Assembly (NCBI GenBank): GCA_016177345.1
Contig: JACOVM010000022.1
Coordinates: 1-8,282 of the forward strand
Direction: 5' to 3'
Origin: Candidatus Woesearchaeota archaeon
Lineage (GTDB): Archaea; Nanobdellota; Nanobdellia; Woesearchaeales; UBA12501
Length of the DNA: 8,282 bases
The translations under genes and the position numbers were made by a program. The notes below the pieces were generated by a model, which did not search any database, was not told where the DNA came from, and saw only the letters and a list, made by a program, of their open reading frames with translations. Of the stretch, positions 1-4,467 are shown one piece after another. How positions within the stretch are numbered: the first letter of the stretch is position 1; every line of letters starts with the position of its first letter.

Positions 1-2
1 AA

Positions 3-104
3 GAAGAGAAGAAAGAAGAAAAGAAAAAAGAGCAGGCAAAAAAGGAATCCAAAAAAGAAGAGCCAGCAAAAGAGGAAAAAGAGAAGGGTAAAGAAAAGGT
101 ATAA
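3..104 (+). CDS. C-terminal Lys/Glu-rich tail of a protein starting upstream (partial)
   Basis: Frame 3 is open from the window edge to a TAA at 102-104 and encodes 33 residues made almost wholly of Lys and Glu with a few Ala, Gln, Pro, Ser and Gly (for example KKEEPAKEEKEKGKEKV at the end). The other two plus frames give Arg/Lys-only runs, so the balanced acidic/basic composition favours this frame. Such charged, disordered tails are common at the ends of DPANN and other archaeal proteins, including ribosomal and nucleic-acid-binding ones, so the tail says nothing about function. The gene converges on hef. No T-tract follows its stop on the plus strand, so its terminator is not evident. The body of the protein lies outside the window. 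The low complexity of the DNA keeps confidence moderate. Confidence 0.6.
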   Translation, partial: EEKKEEKKKEQAKKESKKEEPAKEEKEKGKEKV

Positions 105-209
105 GTGAAAAGACATACGTAAAGAAACGGTGTAGGGGGCTGTAGAGAAAAGATAAGAAAAGATAAAAAGTAGGTGAGAGGATACCTAAGGGAGAATAAG
201 GAGAATAAC
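105..209. other. A/G-rich convergent intergenic spacer
   Basis: The spacer lies between the stop of the Lys/Glu-rich tail (104) and the stop of hef (210). It is strongly purine-rich on the plus strand. It contains a perfect tandem 10-bp repeat AGAAAAGATA at 146-155 and 156-165, and a looser GGAGAATA repeat near 191-206. No ORF with coding character and no RNA gene was seen. Confidence 0.5.
146..172 (-). terminator. Oligo-T terminator-like tract after hef
   Basis: Read on the minus strand, this stretch downstream of the hef stop is pyrimidine-rich, with a T5 and two T4 runs separated by A or C. Archaeal RNA polymerase terminates at such T-tracts without needing a hairpin, and no clear hairpin is present. 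The T-tracts after the other two minus-strand units look alike, which supports the call. Confidence 0.45.
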
Positions 210-2564
210 TTATGGTGCCTGCCTTCCCAGCACGTTCTGAATTTCCCGCGCTTTCTTCTCTCCGATCATCTCAATCTGCTGAAGGTCTTCAAGATTTGCA
301 TTCACAATGTTCTTAATGGAGCCAAATTTTGCAAGAAGCGGCTTGGCAAGCTTTGGGCCAATGCCGGGCAGGGCGGCAATGAGGTATTCTTGCTGTTCTT
401 CCAGTGTTAGTGGCTTTTTATGATGAGCAGCATACGCATGGTCTTCGTTCTCCTGCTCGCGCTTTGCAATAACTGCAAGCATCTGTGCAGTGTCTTTTGG
501 CGTTTTTGTCGAGATCAAAGGAATTCCATAACTAACTGTTATGGCGGCGATCATTCCTCGGACAGCATTGGGGTGGATGTTTCGCTGGCTATAGATATCC
601 TCATCTCCCTCGACGATGATGACGGGCCGCTGGTAATATTGCTTTAGTTCCTTTATCTGCTGAAGAAGCCTGCCATCAATGATAGAATCGACAAAGTCTT
701 TTACTGTTTTTAGCTCAACAACACAGGATTTTCCAACAACATAATCACCAACAGTAAGCCGCTTTAGCTGTATTTTAGCGCCGAGCTCCACTAAGGTCCG
801 GATAACCCCGTTATTTTTTTCACGATCATCGATAAAGATAAAAATCTCCTTGTCAGACACGATGCCGGGCAGGAGATACTTATCGAGCTTGTTTTCTTCT
901 CTTGATTTGAGGTGATGAAAGGTTCGCTTCAGCTCGTCAAGGTTACGGTACATGCGCTGCTCTTTGTGGTGGGCACTCCAGCGGTATCCTTCATCCCGTG
1001 TTCCTTTTGTCACAAAAATGATAACTTTGCCTTTTTCAAGGCGTCCAGTTCTGCCGCGGCGCTGGATATGCCGGATAGCACTGGGGATGGGCTCATAAAA
1101 GAATACGGCGTCGACTGCAGGAATGTCGATTCCTTCCTCGGCAACAGAGGTTGCGACAAGAATATTAAAGGCTCCGTTCCTGAAATCATCGAGCATTTCC
1201 CGCTGTTGCTTTTGGCTCAACCCAGTCATCCCTTTTTTTGCTTGGCCTACAAAAAGCCTTGGGGTTGCCCCGGGAAGTTTAGAAAGCATGTCTACAATTT
1301 GAACACCCATCTCTCTAAATTGATTAAAGATGATAATTCGCTTCTGTGGAATAAGCCTGGGAAGGGGCTCTTGATTTGATTGAACTGATTGAACTTTTTC
1401 GGGTTGGAGTTCTGAAGAGATTGCTTTTTTGAGCTCTTCGAGCTTTGCGTGTTCAATATTATTTTCCAGCGCTGTTGACGTCAGGAGAACTGCTGCCTTG
1501 AAATGATGGTCTTGCACGAGGTTCTGAACCGCCTTTACTTTCGACGTGAGCGCTTCCTGCTGAAGCTTTTGAAGATACAGGTTCAGCGTCCGAAGGCTTT
1601 GAGTTTCGAGAAGCTCTAAGGCATGCTGTACTTTCATTGCCTCTGCAGCGAGAGAAATGCACTTCAACATGTCATACGCTTTTTCACCATGAGAAATCGA
1701 GCCATGAAGCTGTGCCTGAAGCCCGAGCAATCCAACTCTTCCAAGAGAGGCTATTTTGTCTTTTTGAAGATAGCCACGAGCGCAGATATCATTAAGCTTG
1801 GAATGATAGCAGGCCTGAAGTTTTTTCCTGATAGCATCGAGCTCTGGCGGAAACTGCACAGAATGCCAGGTGAGCTTGACGTCTTGAATGTAGGGCCGAA
1901 CATCAGGGTCTTGGTCTGTTCGTATCTCAACATCCTCAATACTAAGGTTTTGGCAGACCTCCGTGATCTTTTCAATATCACTTCCTGGAGAGGCAGTTAA
2001 GCCAAGAACTTTAGGGAAGGCTGCCGTGGCACAATACCGCTGAACAAGAAACGTGTACGAATAGTCACCAACTGCCCGATGAGCCTCATCAACAATAAGG
2101 AGGGAGACGTTTTCAAGCCCCACTCTTCGTGAAACCAGATCGTTTTCGATACCCTGGGGGGTGGCAAAAATAATTCTGGCATCACGCCAGAGCTGCTCTC
2201 GCTTTTCAGGCCTTACCGTGCCGGTGAACACCACCATGCTCGCCTCTTCCACGTTATCAAGATAGCGAAGAAACGTGGCATGGTGCTGGTCAACCAGGGG
2301 CTTTGTAGGGGCGAGAAAAAGGATCTTGGAATTTGGGAATTGACGGAAGCGATGAACAGCAAGCATTAAGGCAATACTGGTCTTGCCTAAGCCAGTGGGG
2401 AGCACCACGAGCACGTTCTTTTCAATACACTTGGCGAGGATGGTTTGCTGGTAAATTCGTGGTTCAAAGTCCTTTAGCATCACTTCCTCGGTAAGGTATT
2501 CTGTTATAAAATGATTGTCTCTTGCGCCAGATATAGCTATTGCACTGGGGACAGCTAAGGTCAT
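210..2564 (-). CDS. hef: Hef: archaeal XPF/FANCM-type helicase-nuclease
   Basis: Hef proteins act in the cytoplasm on stalled or branched replication forks: an SF2 DEAH helicase unwinds the structure and an XPF-type nuclease cuts it. All expected parts are visible in the 784 residues. There is a Q-like region (PRIYQQ, about 35-40), Walker A LPTGLGKT (55-62), DEAH (159-162), motif III LTASPGS (189-195), a helical thumb-like insert (about 235-380) and a Gln-rich linker (about 385-407). These are followed by motif V (468-482), motif VI HIQRRGRTGR (499-508), the nuclease domain (about 574-655, with DDREKN and VGDYVV) and tandem helix-hairpin-helix elements (about 730-780). The length fits intact euryarchaeal Hef. 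The nuclease motif reads ELKTVKD (617-623) instead of ERKxxxD, so cleavage activity is uncertain. A TATATAA box 27 bases upstream supports the 2564 start on a leaderless mRNA. Homology, however, begins near Met29 (2480), which is the alternative start. The gene appears to be transcribed alone. Confidence 0.95.
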   Translation of the reverse strand: MTLAVPSAIAISGARDNHFITEYLTEEVMLKDFEPRIYQQTILAKCIEKNVLVVLPTGLGKTSIALMLAVHRFRQFPNSKILFLAPTKPLVDQHHATFLRYLDNVEEASMVVFTGTVRPEKREQLWRDARIIFATPQGIENDLVSRRVGLENVSLLIVDEAHRAVGDYSYTFLVQRYCATAAFPKVLGLTASPGSDIEKITEVCQNLSIEDVEIRTDQDPDVRPYIQDVKLTWHSVQFPPELDAIRKKLQACYHSKLNDICARGYLQKDKIASLGRVGLLGLQAQLHGSISHGEKAYDMLKCISLAAEAMKVQHALELLETQSLRTLNLYLQKLQQEALTSKVKAVQNLVQDHHFKAAVLLTSTALENNIEHAKLEELKKAISSELQPEKVQSVQSNQEPLPRLIPQKRIIIFNQFREMGVQIVDMLSKLPGATPRLFVGQAKKGMTGLSQKQQREMLDDFRNGAFNILVATSVAEEGIDIPAVDAVFFYEPIPSAIRHIQRRGRTGRLEKGKVIIFVTKGTRDEGYRWSAHHKEQRMYRNLDELKRTFHHLKSREENKLDKYLLPGIVSDKEIFIFIDDREKNNGVIRTLVELGAKIQLKRLTVGDYVVGKSCVVELKTVKDFVDSIIDGRLLQQIKELKQYYQRPVIIVEGDEDIYSQRNIHPNAVRGMIAAITVSYGIPLISTKTPKDTAQMLAVIAKREQENEDHAYAAHHKKPLTLEEQQEYLIAALPGIGPKLAKPLLAKFGSIKNIVNANLEDLQQIEMIGEKKAREIQNVLGRQAP

Positions 2565-2587
2565 AGGAATAATAGCAATCTCCTGGT

Positions 2588-2594
2588 TTATATA
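2588..2594 (-). promoter_or_regulatory. TATA box of hef
   Basis: TATATAA on the minus strand is centred at 2591, exactly 27 bases upstream of the A of the ATG at 2564. This is the standard archaeal TATA-to-transcription-start distance, so the mRNA should begin at or next to the start codon. No Shine-Dalgarno sequence precedes this ATG, in keeping with leaderless translation. Confidence 0.65.
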
Positions 2595-2624
2595 ACAAGT
2601 GACCCCGGCTGTCCAGTGGGGAGT

Positions 2625-2647
2625 GGAAAAGAAAGAAAAAAGAATGA
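2625..2647 (-). terminator. Oligo-T terminator-like tract after the beta-helix lipoprotein gene
   Basis: Minus-strand sequence just downstream of the 2659 stop contains T6 (2636-2641), T3 and T4 runs separated by single C residues. It lies between the lipoprotein gene and the hef TATA box, so it should separate the two transcription units. Confidence 0.5.
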
Positions 2648-2658
2648 GCTACACAAAG

Positions 2659-3594
2659 TTAGTCCCATCTAGTAAAGTGAAATAGACTGATTGGTTCAGC
2701 ACCGCAAGCGCCAGTTACTCTTTCTTCTGCAGGAATTTCAGCGGCGAAGTAATTTCCAAGGCCAGTAGCTACATTTGGTTCACAGGTGATGAGATCATCA
2801 AGTATCTCCACATCAGCAGAGGAGAGACCAGAAGCAAAACCATACCTATAAAAATCATTAGCGTATACCCTATTGTTAGGTCTTAATGATAAGCTGTGTA
2901 TCGCATATGGCCCAAAAACAGTTCTTGGTGGCCCAATAAACTTATTATAATGAACTGTAGTGTCTTCTACACTGGAGTCTAGGATAAGACCAGCATGATT
3001 TTCATCAAGTTTATTTCCAAAAACAGATGTTCTTCTTGTTCCATCAAGAAGCCTGATCCCATACCTGAAATTTTTAATGTGACAATTTTGTATAGTAACA
3101 CCTCCTTTTCCAGCAACTTTAATCCCTGCACCAGTGTTTGATAAACCATTACCGTTACCTAAGATCATTTTTCGGTTGCAATCAATAGTAACATAGTCTT
3201 TCGCAATAATGATTCCATCCCCACTGCATTGGCTGTAAGTTATAGGGTCAGAATCGGTAAGTCGAACAATCAAAGGGACATTGTTTCCTTCTAAGGTAGT
3301 GCCACAACTAATAGAAAAGGAGCGAGAGCCTGAAGCAGGTGGAGTTGTCGTTTGGTCTTGATTTCTTACTGGCTGTTGTGGAGTGGCACTATACGTTGGT
3401 CTTGGCGAAATTGAAGATGGTATAGATCGCTGTGCAGAACTGACTTGGCTCTGTGTTTGTGGCTGCCCGCTTCGTGCCTGCCTTCCAGAACTACCCCCCA
3501 TTCCAGTTGCACAGCCAGCAATAACAACCAGGATAATGATCAAGACACTGAAGAATATAATGTCAGCTTGCAGGCTCTTTTTTTGAATACCCAT
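2659..3594 (-). CDS. Putative exported lipoprotein with right-handed beta-helix (NosD/PbH1-like) domain
   Basis: The 311-residue protein starts with a basic N-terminus and a hydrophobic stretch (about 12-26) ending in IAGC, a lipobox-like site with Cys28 as candidate acylated residue. A Ser/Thr/Pro/Gln linker follows (about 29-90), typical of a stalk holding a domain off the membrane. From about residue 95 the protein has a pattern known from archaeal NosD-like proteins: Cys-Gly, a second Cys after a short beta region, GDGIIIAKDYVTIDCN, then GxGI, GVTIQNCHIKNF, RYGIRL and HAGLIL. These are successive turns of a parallel beta-helix to about residue 285. Such domains often bind or process polysaccharide or serve as surface structures, and no catalytic residues can be assigned. 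Six cysteines follow the lipobox (97, 123, 139, 171, 271, 297) and could form disulfides. A TATATAA box 27 bases upstream sets the start on a leaderless mRNA. It is divergent from the Tat-exported hydrolase gene. Confidence 0.8.
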   Translation of the reverse strand: MGIQKKSLQADIIFFSVLIIILVVIAGCATGMGGSSGRQARSGQPQTQSQVSSAQRSIPSSISPRPTYSATPQQPVRNQDQTTTPPASGSRSFSISCGTTLEGNNVPLIVRLTDSDPITYSQCSGDGIIIAKDYVTIDCNRKMILGNGNGLSNTGAGIKVAGKGGVTIQNCHIKNFRYGIRLLDGTRRTSVFGNKLDENHAGLILDSSVEDTTVHYNKFIGPPRTVFGPYAIHSLSLRPNNRVYANDFYRYGFASGLSSADVEILDDLITCEPNVATGLGNYFAAEIPAEERVTGACGAEPISLFHFTRWD

Positions 3595-3617
3595 CTACTT
3601 TTTTTGAGGAATTGAGA

Positions 3618-3624
3618 TTATATA
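3618..3624 (-). promoter_or_regulatory. TATA box of the beta-helix lipoprotein gene
   Basis: TATATAA on the minus strand is centred at 3621, 27 bases from the A of the ATG at 3594. It is the same heptamer at the same distance as at hef, predicting a leaderless transcript. It shares the 91-bp spacer with the divergent TATA box at 3657-3664. Confidence 0.65.
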
Positions 3625-3656
3625 GTTTACTGTTTTACAGCTACTATCCCCATAGG

Positions 3657-3664
3657 TTTATAAA
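3657..3664 (+). promoter_or_regulatory. TATA box of the Tat-exported hydrolase gene
   Basis: TTTATAAA is centred about 25.5 bases upstream of the A of the ATG at 3686, again predicting a leaderless mRNA. The two TATA boxes in this spacer are about 40 bases apart, close enough for the divergent promoters to influence each other. Confidence 0.65.
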
Positions 3665-3685
3665 TAGCCCTTTTTCTGGATAGGT

Positions 3686-4444
3686 ATGGCTCTTTCACGA
3701 AGAACGTTTCTCCAGATGGCAGCAGGGATGACAGCAGGAACTCTTCTTTTGCCTGTTTTTCCAGAAGGAAGCCTCCTTGATGAGCTTCTTTTGCCACCAG
3801 CTTCTGCTCAGCCTAGCAAGAATAATCATGTTCAGGATCATGTCCAGGAGCCTGAATCGCAGCCTGCTTTTCACACCGGAGACATCATAGCGCACACCTC
3901 TCGGTCTACTCAAAGCCCCTTTATTCAGCTTGCAACAGATAGCCCCTACACTCATATGGGCATGATTGTAGAAAGAAAAGGCGGGCTTTATGTTATCGAG
4001 GCTGTTGAGCCAGTAAAGTATACAACGCTCAATGCATGGATCGCAAGAGGGGTGGACAAGAGGTTTACGGTTAAGCGCCTGCACCAACCATTATCTGGTC
4101 GCGAAGGCCATACTATCGCAGGGGTAGTTAGAGAAGCAGAACAGCATCTTGGAAAGCATTATGATCGTTTGTTTAAGCCTACTGATAAGAGGATGTACTG
4201 CTCTGAACTTGTCGCAAAGGCGTACGAGCGAGGGGCAGGCATTCATCTTGGAGAGTGGAAAACCGTTGATGACGTTATTGGCGGAGAGAAAGCAGCACTC
4301 CAGACAATTCCCAGTATCCGAAGGGAGATTCAACGGCGCTGGGGAACTTATCCTGGAGATATGAAGGTGATTACCCCAAAATCAATTATGGGATCACCTC
4401 TTCTTGATCTTGTGTATTCTACAATAGAAGCAAAGCTAAAATAA
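3686..4444 (+). CDS. Tat-exported permuted papain-fold (YiiX/NlpC-P60-like) hydrolase
   Basis: The 252-residue protein begins with a textbook twin-arginine signal: SRRTFLQ (4-10), a mild hydrophobic stretch to about 23 and an AxA cleavage site (ASA, 39-41). It should therefore be folded before export. The mature part matches the YiiX family of circularly permuted NlpC/P60 (papain-like) enzymes. GDIIAH (65-70) opens the domain, SPYTHMGMIV carries the candidate catalytic His90, YVIEAVEP carries Glu105, and YCSELVAKAY carries the candidate nucleophile Cys172. His comes before Cys, the permuted order. Known relatives act on amide or ester bonds in cell-wall peptides, lipids or proteins, so the substrate is open. 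Basic residues follow the core (about 210-220). The start is set by the TATA box and the Tat motif. It converges, 23 bp apart, on the gene for a secreted protein that seems to contain the same fold. Confidence 0.85.
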   Translation: MALSRRTFLQMAAGMTAGTLLLPVFPEGSLLDELLLPPASAQPSKNNHVQDHVQEPESQPAFHTGDIIAHTSRSTQSPFIQLATDSPYTHMGMIVERKGGLYVIEAVEPVKYTTLNAWIARGVDKRFTVKRLHQPLSGREGHTIAGVVREAEQHLGKHYDRLFKPTDKRMYCSELVAKAYERGAGIHLGEWKTVDDVIGGEKAALQTIPSIRREIQRRWGTYPGDMKVITPKSIMGSPLLDLVYSTIEAKLK

Positions 4445-4463
4445 AGAGAAGAAAAAAGACGAA
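4445..4463 (-). terminator. Oligo-T terminator-like tract between convergent genes (serves the minus operon)
   Basis: The 23-bp gap between the two stop codons reads on the minus strand as a pyrimidine tract with T6 at 4452-4457, continuing into further T runs over the 3' end of the plus-strand gene. It resembles the tracts at 2625-2647 and 146-172. On the plus strand the gap is purine-only and offers no T-tract for the opposing gene. Confidence 0.5.
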
Positions 4464-4467
4464 GGGA

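Noticed and set aside
146..165. Tandem 10-bp repeat as a possible repeat element
   Set aside because: Only two copies in purine-only low-complexity DNA. It is better explained as part of the T-tract terminator on the other strand.
912..1379. 155-codon open frame on the plus strand inside hef
   Set aside because: It is antisense to intact helicase motifs of hef, and its composition looks non-coding.
2603..2621. Possible CCCC/GGGG hairpin between the lipoprotein terminator and the hef promoter
   Set aside because: Only four base pairs around an 11-base loop; too weak to call a regulatory element or RNA.
3695..4087. 130-codon open frame on the minus strand
   Set aside because: It lies wholly antisense to the Tat-exported hydrolase, lacks a TATA box or ribosome site, and its translation has no recognisable domain. 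It is a shadow frame.
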